DNA from: Skermanella mucosa
GTDB taxonomy: Bacteria > Pseudomonadota > Alphaproteobacteria > Azospirillales > Azospirillaceae
Reading direction: 5' to 3'
Assembly (NCBI RefSeq): GCF_016765655.2
Contig: NZ_CP086106.1
Location: 3,344,501 to 3,408,500, forward strand
DNA length: 64,000 nucleotides
The translations under genes and the position numbers were made by a program. This document shows positions 37,863 to 47,865 of this stretch, piece by piece (position 1 is the stretch's first letter; every line of letters begins with the position of its first letter). A model generated the notes under the pieces. It was not told where the DNA came from, did no database searches, and saw only the letters and a list, made by a program, of their open reading frames with translations.

Positions 37863-38709
37863 ACTCCGCGTCGTCCGGCACCGCGCCGAAGCGCCCGGCC
37901 TTCCAGTCGGCCTTGGCCTGCTCGATGCGGTCCTTCGAGCTGGAGACGAAGTTCCACCAGATATGCCGGGGACCGTCCATCGCCGCCCCGCCCAGCAGCA
38001 TCAGGCGTGCAGGCTCTAGCGCGGTGATGGTGATCGCGTCGCCGGGGCGGAAGACCAGGAGCTGCCCCGGCTCGAACCGGTCGCCCGCGATATCGATCCG
38101 CCCCTGGACAACATAGACCGCCCGCTCCTCCTGGTCGGCGGGCAGCGGGATGCTGGCCCCGGCGTCCAGCGCCGCATCGGCGTAGAAGGTCTCGGTCAAC
38201 GTCGCGACCGGCGACGCCGCCCCATACAGGGAGCCGGCGATCACCCGCACGCGCTTGCCCTCGCCCTCGATCAGCGGCAGGTCGTCCGCCGGATGGTGGA
38301 CGAAGGCGGGATCGGTTTCCTCCGCATGGGCGGGAAGAGCGACCCAGGACTGGATGCCGAACAGGTTGAAGCCGCGCGCCCGCAACTCCGGCGCCGTGCG
38401 CTCCGAATGGGAGATGCCCCGGCCCGCCGTCATCCAGTTGACGGCGCCGGGCTGGATCGGCTGGATCGTGCCCAGGCTGTCGCGATGCAGGATCTCGCCT
38501 TCGAACAGATAGGTGACGGTCGCGAGCCCGATATGCGGGTGCGGCCTGACGTCCAGGCCGTGGCCTATGACGAACTCCGCCGGCCCCATCTGGTCGAGGA
38601 ACACGAACGGCCCTACCATGCGCCGCTTTACCGACGGCAGGGCGCGGCGGACCGCGAACCCGCCGATATCCCCGGTGCGCGCAACGACGAGCGTTTCCAG
38701 AAGATCCAT
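37840..38709 (-). CDS. Pirin family protein
   Basis: A 289-residue bicupin. The N-terminal cupin has the metal-site residues in [26 protein letters not shown] and the HSERT motif; the C-terminal part ends [17 protein letters not shown], a typical pirin tail. Pirins include quercetinase-like dioxygenases and redox-sensing cofactors; the role here is unknown. I chose ATG 38709 with AAGGAGG six bases upstream. Confidence 0.92.
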   Translation of the reverse strand: MDLLETLVVARTGDIGGFAVRRALPSVKRRMVGPFVFLDQMGPAEFVIGHGLDVRPHPHIGLATVTYLFEGEILHRDSLGTIQPIQPGAVNWMTAGRGISHSERTAPELRARGFNLFGIQSWVALPAHAEETDPAFVHHPADDLPLIEGEGKRVRVIAGSLYGAASPVATLTETFYADAALDAGASIPLPADQEERAVYVVQGRIDIAGDRFEPGQLLVFRPGDAITITALEPARLMLLGGAAMDGPRHIWWNFVSSSKDRIEQAKADWKAGRFGAVPDDAEFIPLPER

Positions 38710-38793
38710 CGTCAACCTCCTTGCCGAGCCTCACCCGACTGTACAGGATCGGCCTGGACCGCATCATGGCAAAACCGAACAGGAGGAAGCCGC

Positions 38794-39315
38794 ATGGCCC
38801 CAGCGCCACCCATCGGGCCAACCATCTGGACCGTCGGCTACGAGCGGGCCTCGTCGGACGCGGTGCTCGCGGCCTTGAAGCAGGCCGGCGTCAAGGTGCT
38901 GATGGATGTCCGCGACCTGCCCCTGTCGCGGCGCGCCGGCTTCTCCAAGAGCACGCTGCGCGCCTCCCTCGAAGCGGTAGGGATCGAGTATCTCCACCTC
39001 AAGGGGCTGGGCACGCCGAAGGAGGGCCGCATGGCCGCCCGGCGCGGCGACCATGCCCTGTTCTGGCGGATCGTGGACGAACGGATGGCGACGCGGGAGG
39101 CCGAGTTCGACCTGCTGCGCGCCGCCGACGTCGCCAAGGCGCGTCCCTGCGCCCTGCTCTGCTTCGAGGCCGACCCGGCCGTCTGTCACCGCCAGCGGGT
39201 CGCCGACGCCCTGGCCGACCGCTTCGGTTTCCGGATCGAGCACATCCACCCGACCCATCTCCAGGCTGACGCGGCGGCGCCGGCAGGCCCAGGGGACGCG
39301 GCGGCCGGGCGTTGA
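38794..39315 (+). CDS. DUF488 family protein
   Basis: A 173-residue cytosolic protein beginning IWTVGYERASSDAVLAALKQAGVKVLMDVRDLPLSRRAGFSK, the DUF488 hallmark. The conserved CFEADPAVCHRQ motif is near residues 128-139, with two Cys and a His that may bind metal. Its function is not established. The start follows AGGAGGA. It is transcribed away from the pirin gene and towards nagA, with a gap of about 150 bp in which I see nothing. Confidence 0.88.
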   Translation: MAPAPPIGPTIWTVGYERASSDAVLAALKQAGVKVLMDVRDLPLSRRAGFSKSTLRASLEAVGIEYLHLKGLGTPKEGRMAARRGDHALFWRIVDERMATREAEFDLLRAADVAKARPCALLCFEADPAVCHRQRVADALADRFGFRIEHIHPTHLQADAAAPAGPGDAAAGR

Positions 39316-39464
39316 GCGCCGCATCCGCCAGGCAATGGGCCAGCAGGTGGAACTGCGCCGCCCACGGAGTAAGCGCCACGCCGGGGCGTCATCTTCCGCG
39401 ATGCCGCCCGGACCGGCAGCTGTTATAGGGTGATGCGGCGGGTCGGATAGAGAGGACGCATCCT

Positions 39465-40643
39465 TTGGGACAGTTTCTGGTCGGGTGCCGGATATTCACC
39501 GGTGACGCCATCATCGAAGGCAATGGCATCGCGCTGGACGGCGGGCGGATCGTCGGCGTGATGCCGGAGGCGGACGTGCCCGCCCATGCCGACATCGTCC
39601 GGCTGCCGGCCGGAAGCCTGCTCGCCCCCGGCTTCATCGACGTGCAGGCCAACGGCGCCGGCGGCGTGCTGTTCAACGGCGACCCCGGCGAGGGCACCGT
39701 CCTCCGGATGGCCGCCGCCCTGCGCCGGTTCGGCTGCACCGGGCTGCTGCCGACGTTGATCACCGACGACCGCTCCCGGATGGAGCCCGCCGCGGAAGCC
39801 GTGATCGCGGCCATGCGCCGGCCGGAAAGCGGCATCCTCGGCATCCATTTCGAAGGGCCGTTCATCAGCCCGCGGAAGCCGGGCGTCCACGACCCGCAGT
39901 ACATCCGGCAGCCGGACGAGGCCGACCTTGACTTCCTCTGCAGGTTGCCGGACCGGCTGCCCCATGGCCGGGTGCTGGTCACCCTCGCCCCGGAGGAGGT
40001 CGAAGACGGGATGATCGACCGGCTGGCCGGCGCCGGCGTGGTGGTCTCGGCCGGGCACACGGTCGCCGGCTACCGCCGTACGCTCGACGCCGTCGGGCAC
40101 GGTTTGACCGGCTTCACGCACCTGTTCAACGCCATGCCCCCGATCACCAGCCGGGAGCCGGGCGTGGCCGTGGCGGCGCTGGAACGCAACGGCACCTGGT
40201 GCGGCATCATCGCCGACGGCGTCCATGTCGATCCGGCGACCCTGCGGATGGCGCTGGCCGCCAAGGGGCCGGCCGGGCTGTTCCTGGTGACGGACGCCAT
40301 GCCCCCGGTGGGGACCGACGCGACCGAATTCGAGCTGTACGGCCTGCGCATCCTCAGGCGGGACGGCCGGCTGGTCACGGAAGGCGGCATCCTGGCCGGT
40401 GCCGACATCGACATGGCGTCGGCCGTGAGGAACTGCGTCGGGCTTCTCGGCCTCCCGCTGGGGGAAAGCCTGCGCATGGCGTCGCTCTACCCGGCGACGT
40501 TCCTGGGCATGCAGGACCGGTTCGGTCGGCTGGCGGCAGGATATCGGGCGGATCTCGTCCTGCTCGATTCCGACCTGGGCGTTCTGGATACCTGGATCGA
40601 CGGGGTCCGCTCACCGCGCGAAGGCGCCGCCGCGGAAGCATAG
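39465..40643 (+). CDS. nagA: N-acetylglucosamine-6-phosphate deacetylase
   Basis: A 392-residue amidohydrolase converting GlcNAc-6-phosphate to glucosamine-6-phosphate, used for amino-sugar catabolism and murein recycling. Motifs are [15 protein letters not shown] near residue 52, [15 protein letters not shown] near 128 with the metal-binding Glu, SAGHT near 195, THLFNAMPP near 216 and VTDAMPPVG near 275. The start is a TTG preceded by AGAGG at eight bases; no ATG or GTG in frame fits better. No nagB or transporter gene is nearby. Confidence 0.93.
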   Translation: MGQFLVGCRIFTGDAIIEGNGIALDGGRIVGVMPEADVPAHADIVRLPAGSLLAPGFIDVQANGAGGVLFNGDPGEGTVLRMAAALRRFGCTGLLPTLITDDRSRMEPAAEAVIAAMRRPESGILGIHFEGPFISPRKPGVHDPQYIRQPDEADLDFLCRLPDRLPHGRVLVTLAPEEVEDGMIDRLAGAGVVVSAGHTVAGYRRTLDAVGHGLTGFTHLFNAMPPITSREPGVAVAALERNGTWCGIIADGVHVDPATLRMALAAKGPAGLFLVTDAMPPVGTDATEFELYGLRILRRDGRLVTEGGILAGADIDMASAVRNCVGLLGLPLGESLRMASLYPATFLGMQDRFGRLAAGYRADLVLLDSDLGVLDTWIDGVRSPREGAAAEA

Positions 40644-40729
40644 CCGCCGGCCCCTGACCGGCCACCCCCTGCCCAAAGGGTACCTACCAGAAGGGTCCGG
40701 GGACGACCTTCCCGGCGGACTGTTTGTGG

Positions 40730-40760
40730 CCCGCGTCGGCTCGACCGAAGCCGACGCGGG
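40730..40760 (+). repeat. Hairpin immediately before nuoC, GTCGGC family, copy 2
   Basis: A perfect 12-bp stem pairs 40730-40741 with 40749-40760 around CGACCGA. It shares GTCGGC...CCGAAG...CCGAC with the hairpin at 35794. It ends 14 bases before the nuoC ATG, so it might also affect ribosome access or end the nagA transcript. Confidence 0.65.
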
Positions 40761-40774
40761 AAAGGACACTTGCG

Positions 40775-41416
40775 ATGAATACGGAAGCGCTTCAGAAGCT
40801 CGGAGACCACATCCAGGCCAGCCTGCCCGGCACCGTCCGGTCGGCGGAGGTTCTCCTGAACGAACTGGTCCTCCGGATCGATCGGAAGGACACCGTCAAG
40901 GTGATGACGTTCCTGCGCGACGACACCATGTGCCAGTTCCAGCAGATGATGGACATCACCGCCGCCGACTATCCCCAGCGCGCCGAACGGTTCGACGTGA
41001 TCTACAATCTGATCAGCCTGCGGCACAACCAGCGCATCAGGATAAAGCTGAGCACCGACGAGGACTCGCCGGTCCCCTCGATCACCGGCGTCTATACCGT
41101 CGCCAACTGGTTCGAGCGGGAGGTCTGGGACCTGTTCGGCGTGTTCTTCTCCGACCATCCGGATCTGCGCCGGATCCTGACCGACTACGGGTTCGAGGGC
41201 CATCCCATGCGGAAGGACTTCCCCCTGACCGGCTATGTCGAGATGCGCTACGACGACGAACAGAAGCGGGTGATCTACGAGCCCGTGAAGCTGCAGCAGG
41301 ATTTCCGCACCTTCGACTTCCTCAGCCCCTGGGAGGGCATGACCAACGTCATGCTGGCCGGGGACGAGAAGGCCGAGGCGCCGACAGGCCGGGACCAGCC
41401 GGGGAGCAACAAGTGA
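40775..41416 (+). CDS. nuoC: NADH-quinone oxidoreductase subunit C
   Basis: A 213-residue 30-kDa-type subunit of complex I. Its signature is [41 protein letters not shown] near residues 110-150, complete and well conserved. It is a peripheral-arm subunit on the cytoplasmic side that contacts NuoD. The start follows AAAGGA. It is linked only to nuoD: nagA is upstream and the siderophore genes are convergent downstream. So this is an orphan nuoCD pair, not part of a nuoA-N operon. Confidence 0.93.
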   Translation: MNTEALQKLGDHIQASLPGTVRSAEVLLNELVLRIDRKDTVKVMTFLRDDTMCQFQQMMDITAADYPQRAERFDVIYNLISLRHNQRIRIKLSTDEDSPVPSITGVYTVANWFEREVWDLFGVFFSDHPDLRRILTDYGFEGHPMRKDFPLTGYVEMRYDDEQKRVIYEPVKLQQDFRTFDFLSPWEGMTNVMLAGDEKAEAPTGRDQPGSNK

Positions 41417-42621
41417 TGGCCGTCCAGACCGCGACCAACGCCGCCGAGCCCGGCAAGATCAAGACCTACACCATGAATCTCGGGCCGCAGCATCCGGCGG
41501 CCCACGGCGTCCTGCGCCTCATCATGGAGATGGACGGCGAGGTCGTCGAGCGCTGCGACCCTCATATCGGCCTGCTTCATCGCGGGACCGAGAAGTTCAT
41601 CGAGTACAAGACCTATCTCCAGTCCATTCCCTATTTCGACAGGCTCGACTACGTCTCCCCGATGTGCATGGAGCACACCTACGTGCTCGCCATCGAGAAG
41701 CTGCTGCGCATCCAGGCGCCGCCGCGGGCCCAGTACATCCGGGTGATGTTCGCGGAGATCACCCGCATCCTGAACCACCTGCTGAACATCACCACCTACG
41801 CGCTCGACGTCGGCGCCATCACCCCGTCGCTCTGGGGCTTCGAGCAGCGCGAGGAACTGATGGGGTTCTACGAGCGCGTCTCCGGCGCCCGGCTCCATGC
41901 CAATTACTTCCGGCCCGGCGGCGTCAACCTGGACCTGCCGGCGGGACTGGCCGACGACATCTGGGCCTATACCGAGCAGTTCCCGAAATTCATGGACGAC
42001 CTGGAAAGCCTGCTGACCGAGAACAGGATCTTCAAGCAGCGCACGGTGGACATCGGCATCGTCAGCGAGGCCCAGGCGCTCGACTGGGGATTCACCGGCC
42101 CCTGCCTGCGTGCCTCCGGGGTGCCGTGGGACCTGCGCAAGGCCGAGCCCTACGACGTCTACGACCGGATGGATTTCGACATTCCGGTCGGGCTCACGGG
42201 CGATTGCTACGCCCGCTACCTGGTGCGCATGGACGAGATGCGGCAGAGCAACCGGATCATCCGGCAGTGCCTGAAGGAACTGCCGGACGGGCCGGTGCGG
42301 ATCCAGGACCACAAGGTCTCGCCGCCGCGCCGGGGCGAGATGAAGCGCTCCATGGAAGCGCTCATCCACCACTTCAAGCTCTACACCGAGGGCTTCCACG
42401 TTCCCGCCGGGGAAACCTACACGGCGACGGAGTCGCCCAAGGGCGAGTTCGGCGTGTTCCTGATCGCGGACGGGACATACAAGCCGTACCGCTGCAAGAT
42501 CCGCGGAACCGGCTTCGCCCATCTCCAGGCGATCGATGCCATGTCCAAGGGGCACATGCTGGCCGACGCCGTGGCGATCATCGGCTCCATAGACATCGTG
42601 TTCGGGGAGATCGACCGTTAA
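41416..42621 (+). CDS. nuoD: NADH-quinone oxidoreductase subunit D
   Basis: A 401-residue 49-kDa-type subunit that helps form the quinone-binding site of complex I. Conserved features are [14 protein letters not shown] near residues 21-34, [13 protein letters not shown] near 48-60, the quinone-site MCMEHTY near 85 and the C-terminal [40 protein letters not shown]-type end. It overlaps nuoC by one base (TGATG). All expected motifs look intact, so it is not an obvious pseudogene. Its TAA overlaps the convergent asbF stop. Confidence 0.94.
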   Translation: MAVQTATNAAEPGKIKTYTMNLGPQHPAAHGVLRLIMEMDGEVVERCDPHIGLLHRGTEKFIEYKTYLQSIPYFDRLDYVSPMCMEHTYVLAIEKLLRIQAPPRAQYIRVMFAEITRILNHLLNITTYALDVGAITPSLWGFEQREELMGFYERVSGARLHANYFRPGGVNLDLPAGLADDIWAYTEQFPKFMDDLESLLTENRIFKQRTVDIGIVSEAQALDWGFTGPCLRASGVPWDLRKAEPYDVYDRMDFDIPVGLTGDCYARYLVRMDEMRQSNRIIRQCLKELPDGPVRIQDHKVSPPRRGEMKRSMEALIHHFKLYTEGFHVPAGETYTATESPKGEFGVFLIADGTYKPYRCKIRGTGFAHLQAIDAMSKGHMLADAVAIIGSIDIVFGEIDR

Positions 42622-43517
42622 GGCCGGCCCTCCTCGGCCGTGACCCTGGCGAAACGGTCCGGCGGGGCCGGCCGCCGGGCCGGCGGGATCGCTTCCGCCC
42701 TGCGGGGCCGGCGGCCTTCGCCGATCGCCAGGCGGTCTCGACGCAGGGTCTCGTGGCAATCGTTGCCGAACCATTCGAGCGAGGCTTCCGCTCCGGGATC
42801 GGTGGACAGTTCGGCCAGGAAGGCGCGGTAATCGACCATGCCGTCGAACAGCGGCACCATCCCGTCGCGCCGCCCCGCCGCGGCATAGACGTTGGCCGGC
42901 TCGAACACCGCGAGGTCCGCCCGCGAGCGGATGTTCTTCAGGTGGTAGTGGCCGATATGGGGAAGCAGGTGGCGGCGCGCCTCGATCGGATCGTCGCCGC
43001 CTTCCCAGACATGCAGCACGTCGAAATTGATCTTCAACGCTGGATGGTCCACCGCCCGGATCAGGGCGCGCGTCGCCGCCAAGCTGTCGGCCAGCGTTCC
43101 GGGATGGGTCTCGACCAGCAGGGACAGGCCGTGGTCCGCGGCGTACCCACAGATCATGCGCAGCCTGTCCGCGATGAAGGCCTGCCGGGCCGGCGGCGTC
43201 TCCCGGCTTCCGGTCCCGCCGGCGAAGGTGCGGATCTTCCCCGCCCGCCAGCGCTGGGCCAGGCGGCAAAGGTCGGCGGTCTTGCGCATCAGGTCGCCGA
43301 CGTCCCCGTCGAGCGGCAGATAGTCGCTCAGCATCGGGACCGACAGGCCGTACCCGGCGAGCCATTCGGCGTCGCGGGCCGGGTCGTTCGCCATGTTGCG
43401 GGCATGGGCGCCCCACAGCTCGATGCCCTGGAAACCGTTGGCCCGAGCCCAGACCGCCAGATCCTCCAGCGACAGCAGGTGGTGGCGGAAGGTGATGGTG
43501 CAGAGGGATATCTTCAT
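42618..43517 (-). CDS. asbF: 3-dehydroshikimate dehydratase (petrobactin AsbF type)
   Basis: A 299-residue TIM-barrel enzyme that makes 3,4-dihydroxybenzoate from 3-dehydroshikimate. The N-terminus [19 protein letters not shown] and [14 protein letters not shown] closely resemble Bacillus AsbF. Likely metal ligands are E136, D166, H192 and E248, and catalytic H138 is in [10 protein letters not shown]. The C-terminal 35 residues are an Arg/Pro-rich extension. It is the last gene of the siderophore operon and overlaps asbDE by four bases (ATGA). Confidence 0.93.
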   Translation of the reverse strand: MKISLCTITFRHHLLSLEDLAVWARANGFQGIELWGAHARNMANDPARDAEWLAGYGLSVPMLSDYLPLDGDVGDLMRKTADLCRLAQRWRAGKIRTFAGGTGSRETPPARQAFIADRLRMICGYAADHGLSLLVETHPGTLADSLAATRALIRAVDHPALKINFDVLHVWEGGDDPIEARRHLLPHIGHYHLKNIRSRADLAVFEPANVYAAAGRRDGMVPLFDGMVDYRAFLAELSTDPGAEASLEWFGNDCHETLRRDRLAIGEGRRPRRAEAIPPARRPAPPDRFARVTAEEGRP

Positions 43518-44845
43518 CGGGCCACCTCGGCATCGCGCAGGTGATGATCGCAGCGAAGTCCGTTCGCCGCGCACCAGGACCGGAACACGGCGCCCAGGCT
43601 CGCCTTGATCCCGAACTCAAGCTCGTCCAGCCGGTCCAGCCGTTCGAAGATGTCGCCGGCAAGGCCGGTGTCGCCCGTCTCGGCCAGCCGGAGGACCGCG
43701 TAGTGCAGCGCCTTGAAGCCCTGGATCAGCTCCTCGATCTCGTCGCAATGGACCAGGAAGGTTTCGTCGGGCAGGCCGAGGGCGCGCCAGAAGAACGCGA
43801 ACCCGTGCTCGTAGGCGTATTTCCGGATCGATATGACCGGCAACTCCCGCAGGGCCGTCACCAGGTCCGCCGGGGTGCGGCCGCCCATTTCCGAAGGATG
43901 GCCCGCCAAATGGCCCGCCACGATCCGGCGGACGGCGGCGGTCAGGGGGTTGGCGTCGGGATGGAAGCAGGCTTCGAAATAGGCCTTCAGGTCCGCCGCC
44001 GCCGGAGGATGGATGTCCGCGCGGTCGAAGGCGAAGCCGCCGGCCACCGTCGGCTGGAGGAAGGCGTTGACGATCTTGTCCTTCGCGATTTCGCCTTCCC
44101 AGCGGAAATCCGGGTCGGAGACGAAGAAGGCTTCCGGATCGGCAGACGTCTCCAGCATCAGGTAATGGGGAAAGGGATTCTGGTTGAACTTGTTCTCGCG
44201 TTCCGGCAGGTGATGCAGGTCCACCATCGCCATGACGCTCAGCGTGTCGGGCCGGGTCTCGACCAGGTCCAGCAGGGTCTCCAGGTTCTCCGCCTTGCTC
44301 CTGGTCCTGTCATACCATTCCCGGACCTCCGGCCCGTACAGGCGCCTGAACCAGTGGCGGAAGAAGTCGTGGCTGATCGACGGCGCGTGATAGAGCAGCG
44401 TCCACTCCCTGCCCGGCGTGCCGTCGCCGACCGCGAAGTCGGCATCCCAGACCCCGAAATAGAACGGCCTGTGGTCGATGCCCGGCGTCCGCTTCACGGC
44501 GTCGCAGACGGAACTGACGAAGCAATGGACCTTGATGTCCACATACTCCTCGCCGTGGACGCTTCCCGGCGGGGGCTCCGGCGCGGCCGGCGGGGCGGCT
44601 TCCCCCTCGGCGAACAGGCCGGCGAGATCCGCGACGGTAGCCAGTTCCCGCGAGGTCATGACATGGTCCGGCACGGACAGGCCGAACGACAGCTCCAGCT
44701 GAAGGAAGACCTCCAGCATCAGGATGGAATCGAGGTAAAGGTCCTCGTTCAGCCGGGCCTCGGGGCCGAACAGGTGCAGGTGCCGGTTCCGGAGATGGTC
44801 CCGCAGGACGGTGCGGATCGCCTCGACGACATCGTCCCGTCTCAT
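43514..44845 (-). CDS. asbE: Fused acyl carrier protein and petrobactin condensation protein (AsbD-AsbE)
   Basis: A 443-residue protein. Residues 1-85 form an acyl-carrier domain with the phosphopantetheine Ser at S40 (LYLDSILMLEVFLQLE), matching AsbD. A Pro/Ala linker at 85-100 leads to an AsbE-like domain from about 105 (VDIKVHCFVSSVCDAVKRTPGIDHRPFYFGVWDADF). In Bacillus these are two proteins: AsbD carries 3,4-dihydroxybenzoate and AsbE transfers it to spermidine. Here the carrier is covalently joined to its transferase. The true start is ATG 44845, overlapping the asbC stop; the longer open frame upstream is asbC read out of frame. Confidence 0.88.
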   Translation of the reverse strand: MRRDDVVEAIRTVLRDHLRNRHLHLFGPEARLNEDLYLDSILMLEVFLQLELSFGLSVPDHVMTSRELATVADLAGLFAEGEAAPPAAPEPPPGSVHGEEYVDIKVHCFVSSVCDAVKRTPGIDHRPFYFGVWDADFAVGDGTPGREWTLLYHAPSISHDFFRHWFRRLYGPEVREWYDRTRSKAENLETLLDLVETRPDTLSVMAMVDLHHLPERENKFNQNPFPHYLMLETSADPEAFFVSDPDFRWEGEIAKDKIVNAFLQPTVAGGFAFDRADIHPPAAADLKAYFEACFHPDANPLTAAVRRIVAGHLAGHPSEMGGRTPADLVTALRELPVISIRKYAYEHGFAFFWRALGLPDETFLVHCDEIEELIQGFKALHYAVLRLAETGDTGLAGDIFERLDRLDELEFGIKASLGAVFRSWCAANGLRCDHHLRDAEVAR

Positions 44846-46110
44846 CGGCCGGCCCCCGCCCCGTCGGAGCTTGCCCCATAGGACTCCGCCACCTGCCGCC
44901 GGCTGATCTTGCCGTTCGCCATGCGCGGCAGGGACTCGGCCTGGAGGATCTCGGTCGGCTGCTGGTGGGCGGCCAGGTGATCCCGGCACCAGGCCCGGAT
45001 GGACCGGTGGGGGACGGGTTCGGTGGCGCTGAAGACCAGCGCGACCCGTTCCCCGGCGAACGGGTCGGCCTTGCGGAAGGCCACGGCATCGGTGACGCCG
45101 GGCAGCGCCATCACCACGTCCTCGACATCCTTGGGATAGACGTTCAGGCCCGAGACGTTGATCGTGTCGTCCAGCCGGGAGACGAAGACCAGCATGCCGT
45201 CCGGCCTCCGGTACCCCAGGTCGCGGGTGTGGATGTCGCCTTCCGGCCCCTCCACGACGATCTCCTCCGGGGCGTCGGGACCGGCTCCCGTTCGCAGCCG
45301 GTGGTGCGGCAGCGGCATCCCCATGTCGCCGGAGGCCGCCATGTCGGGATTGACGGCGATGCAGCCGGCTTCCGAGCAACCATATTGCTGGTACAGGTGC
45401 CGGGTCTTGAGGCGGATCCGCTCGAACCAGGGATCGGGAAGCAGGGTGCCGGATGTCATCGCCGCGTGGATCTTCTCGCCGTCCGGCAGAAGCTTCGCCA
45501 GCGCCTGGAGGATGACGGGGGACGAGTAGAGCAAGGGCCGTTCCGTCTCGGCCAGCTTCCTCAGGATGTATTTCGGGTTCCCGGTATTCAGGACCAGAGG
45601 CTCCGCTCCCCGCCGAAGCCCGACCAGGAGCCCGCAGATCAGCCCGTAGGAATGGGTCGTCGGGCACGCGATCACCGGCGTCATTCCCTCCGGCTCGCGG
45701 AAGTGGCCGACATAGCTCTCGATCTCCCGGTCGATGTCGGCCCAGCTCCGGGCGATGTATTTGGGGGCGCCGGTGGTCCCCGAACTCATCTGGACGAGCT
45801 GGCCGGTGTCCCCGGCGTCCGCCTCGGGCGCGATCTCCTCCGGCGTCATGCCGTCCAGGAACAGGAAACGGCAGCCGCCTTCGCGCGCCATGCGCCGCGC
45901 CGCCGCGGGCGGCGTGCTGGGATGGAGCGGCAGCAGGCTGCCGCCGGCGGCGCGGACTGCGAAGAAGAGGCCCAGCCAGTCGACCGTGTCGCTGAAGCAG
46001 GCGGCGTAGCGGACGCCGGGGCGGCCGGAAAGGCCGGCCCGTTCCGCGAACCGCGCCGCCAGATCCTCGATCCCGGCGCGGCTGTGAAACGTGTCGTCGA
46101 TCCGGATCAT
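44842..46110 (-). CDS. asbC: 3,4-dihydroxybenzoate-AMP ligase (AsbC-like)
   Basis: A 422-residue adenylate-forming enzyme. The P-loop is MSSGTTGAPKYI near residues 108-119; YGCSEAG near 245 and the hinge SRLDDTINVSGLNVYPKDVED near 312 follow, and the C-terminal lysine loop NGKISR is near 400. In the petrobactin pathway AsbC adenylates 3,4-dihydroxybenzoate and loads it on the AsbD carrier. It is short for the superfamily, like Bacillus AsbC. It begins 36 bp after asbB and overlaps asbDE by four bases. Confidence 0.9.
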   Translation of the reverse strand: MIRIDDTFHSRAGIEDLAARFAERAGLSGRPGVRYAACFSDTVDWLGLFFAVRAAGGSLLPLHPSTPPAAARRMAREGGCRFLFLDGMTPEEIAPEADAGDTGQLVQMSSGTTGAPKYIARSWADIDREIESYVGHFREPEGMTPVIACPTTHSYGLICGLLVGLRRGAEPLVLNTGNPKYILRKLAETERPLLYSSPVILQALAKLLPDGEKIHAAMTSGTLLPDPWFERIRLKTRHLYQQYGCSEAGCIAVNPDMAASGDMGMPLPHHRLRTGAGPDAPEEIVVEGPEGDIHTRDLGYRRPDGMLVFVSRLDDTINVSGLNVYPKDVEDVVMALPGVTDAVAFRKADPFAGERVALVFSATEPVPHRSIRAWCRDHLAAHQQPTEILQAESLPRMANGKISRRQVAESYGASSDGAGAGR

Positions 46111-46146
46111 GCGGTACCTCGGCCGCTCGGAAGGGTCCCCGTCCCT

Positions 46147-47865
46147 TCAGCCCCGATTATCCGCGAAGACGTTCGGGACCGGGTGGTGAAGTTCTTCCGT
46201 TGCATTGAGCAGTTTTCCTCTCATCAGGGACTCGGTCAGAATTTCCCGCGCCGCGTGCCCGATCCGCCTGTGGCGCTCCTCAAGGCCCTGCCGCCGGGCG
46301 TAGCGCTCCAGGCAGTCATGGACCTTCCGCCAGAACACCGGTTCGGGCAGGCAGTAATGAAGGTTCAGGAGATGGGAAACTTCGGTCAGGTTGTAGATGA
46401 ACAGGGTGTCCATCACCAGTTCCCGCAGGGCATCCACCCGATCCGACCAGTAGTACCGATCGGGGGGAGCGCCGCGGTAGACGGGATCCAGATCGGGAAA
46501 GTCCGGCACGGCTTCCCTGTCCTTCAGGAACTCGGGCACGTATTCCACGCTCTCGTGGAAGTCGCGCAGAACCAGCCGCTCCGGCCAGCCATTCCGGTGG
46601 ACCAGGACCATGTTCTGGCCGTGCGCCTCGACGGCGATGCCGTGGCAGACCAGGAGGTGCCAGACCGGCAGGACGGCGATCTCAAGGAGCCGGTCGAGCC
46701 AGGGAAGGAGACCGAAGCTCTCGACCCAATCCGCGACGAAGGGCCTGCCGTCGGTTTCCACGAGCATCAGCATGTTGAAGGGAATCGCCGCCTCGCCGTC
46801 CCGCAAGGCCTCGACGACGCTGCGGCGCCACAGCGCGGCCAGTTGCCCGGCCAGCGGCCCGTCCCGGTCGGCGATGATCCCGGCATATTCCGTCCGCAGG
46901 GTGAGCGGGCAGTCCTCCCGGAAGAACGGATCGGACTCCACGACGCCGGTCAGCCAGCGGGCGATCGCCGGCCCGGTGCAGACCGAATGGGGCACGATGA
47001 TCCGGCGCGAGGCCGTGTTGACGATGTTCATCGCCAGCTTGATGTCCGCCTTGCGGGGATCGTCGACGTTCATCACCGTCCGGACCGACTGGCTGGCGCG
47101 GTACCGGTCGCCCAGCGGCCCCAGGGGACAAGCGCGCCCGTCGGCCAGCCAGCTTGCCAGCTCTCGGTCGCGGAGAGCGCTCCACTGCCAGGGATGGACC
47201 GGCAGGAAACCGTAGCGGTCGGCGCTCCTGCCGGCGGCGGCACGGCGCGCATCCAGCTCTTCCCAGACCTTGCCGCCCAGTTCGGCGCGCCAGAACGCCT
47301 CCTCGTCGCCGCCCAGGTCCTGATGGAGATGCGACCTCTCGACCAGCAGCCAGAAGAGCTGGAAGCCGCGTCCCGCCTCCGGCCCATAGGCGGCGTGATC
47401 CTCCTCATCGAAGCCGAGGCGGGCCTTGAAGCAGGGATGGTAAGGGTGGCCTTCCTCCAGCGCCCCTTCCAGGTCGGCGAACGACATGTCCCGCCGTGTC
47501 CGCCGGGACAGGTTGGCGTCGTTCCACCGGCAGAGGGCGACGGTGCGGTCCAGTTCCTCCAGCAGCGAGACCTTGTGCGCGGCGGGAGTCGCCAGCCCTT
47601 CGACCAGCGGGCGGGGGTCGGCCGGTTCCCACTGCCCGCCCGGCACCCGCATCCGGACCGATCCCGGGACGATCCGCAGCCGCCCGAACGGGCCGGCGGT
47701 GCCTTCGCAGCGGAACCGCACGCCGCCCGAGACCCACTCGAACCCGGGCCCCCCGTCCACCTCGGCGGATCGGGCCTCCAGGACCCGTTCGAACAGGAGG
47801 GCGGCGACGAGCTGCCTCAGGACCCGTTCGTCGGCTTGGCCGGGCAGGTCACGGGGCAAGGGCAT
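46147..47865 (-). CDS. asbB: NIS siderophore synthetase AsbB-like (IucA/IucC family)
   Basis: A 572-residue NRPS-independent siderophore synthetase joining a citrate-derived acid to a polyamine amine using ATP. Family motifs are EEGHPYHPCFKARLGF near residues 138-153, PVHPWQW near 223, ASQSVRTVMN near 260, and DFHESVEYVPEF near 433. In petrobactin synthesis AsbB adds the second arm. It overlaps the end of asbA by 17 bp, so the two are translationally linked. Confidence 0.92.
   Translation of the reverse strand: MPLPRDLPGQADERVLRQLVAALLFERVLEARSAEVDGGPGFEWVSGGVRFRCEGTAGPFGRLRIVPGSVRMRVPGGQWEPADPRPLVEGLATPAAHKVSLLEELDRTVALCRWNDANLSRRTRRDMSFADLEGALEEGHPYHPCFKARLGFDEEDHAAYGPEAGRGFQLFWLLVERSHLHQDLGGDEEAFWRAELGGKVWEELDARRAAAGRSADRYGFLPVHPWQWSALRDRELASWLADGRACPLGPLGDRYRASQSVRTVMNVDDPRKADIKLAMNIVNTASRRIIVPHSVCTGPAIARWLTGVVESDPFFREDCPLTLRTEYAGIIADRDGPLAGQLAALWRRSVVEALRDGEAAIPFNMLMLVETDGRPFVADWVESFGLLPWLDRLLEIAVLPVWHLLVCHGIAVEAHGQNMVLVHRNGWPERLVLRDFHESVEYVPEFLKDREAVPDFPDLDPVYRGAPPDRYYWSDRVDALRELVMDTLFIYNLTEVSHLLNLHYCLPEPVFWRKVHDCLERYARRQGLEERHRRIGHAAREILTESLMRGKLLNATEELHHPVPNVFADNRG

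Noticed and set aside
43514-45667. A 717-residue frame as a single protein
   Set aside because: The first part is asbC read in another frame, with shadow-like composition. The supported protein starts at 44845 in overlap with the asbC stop.
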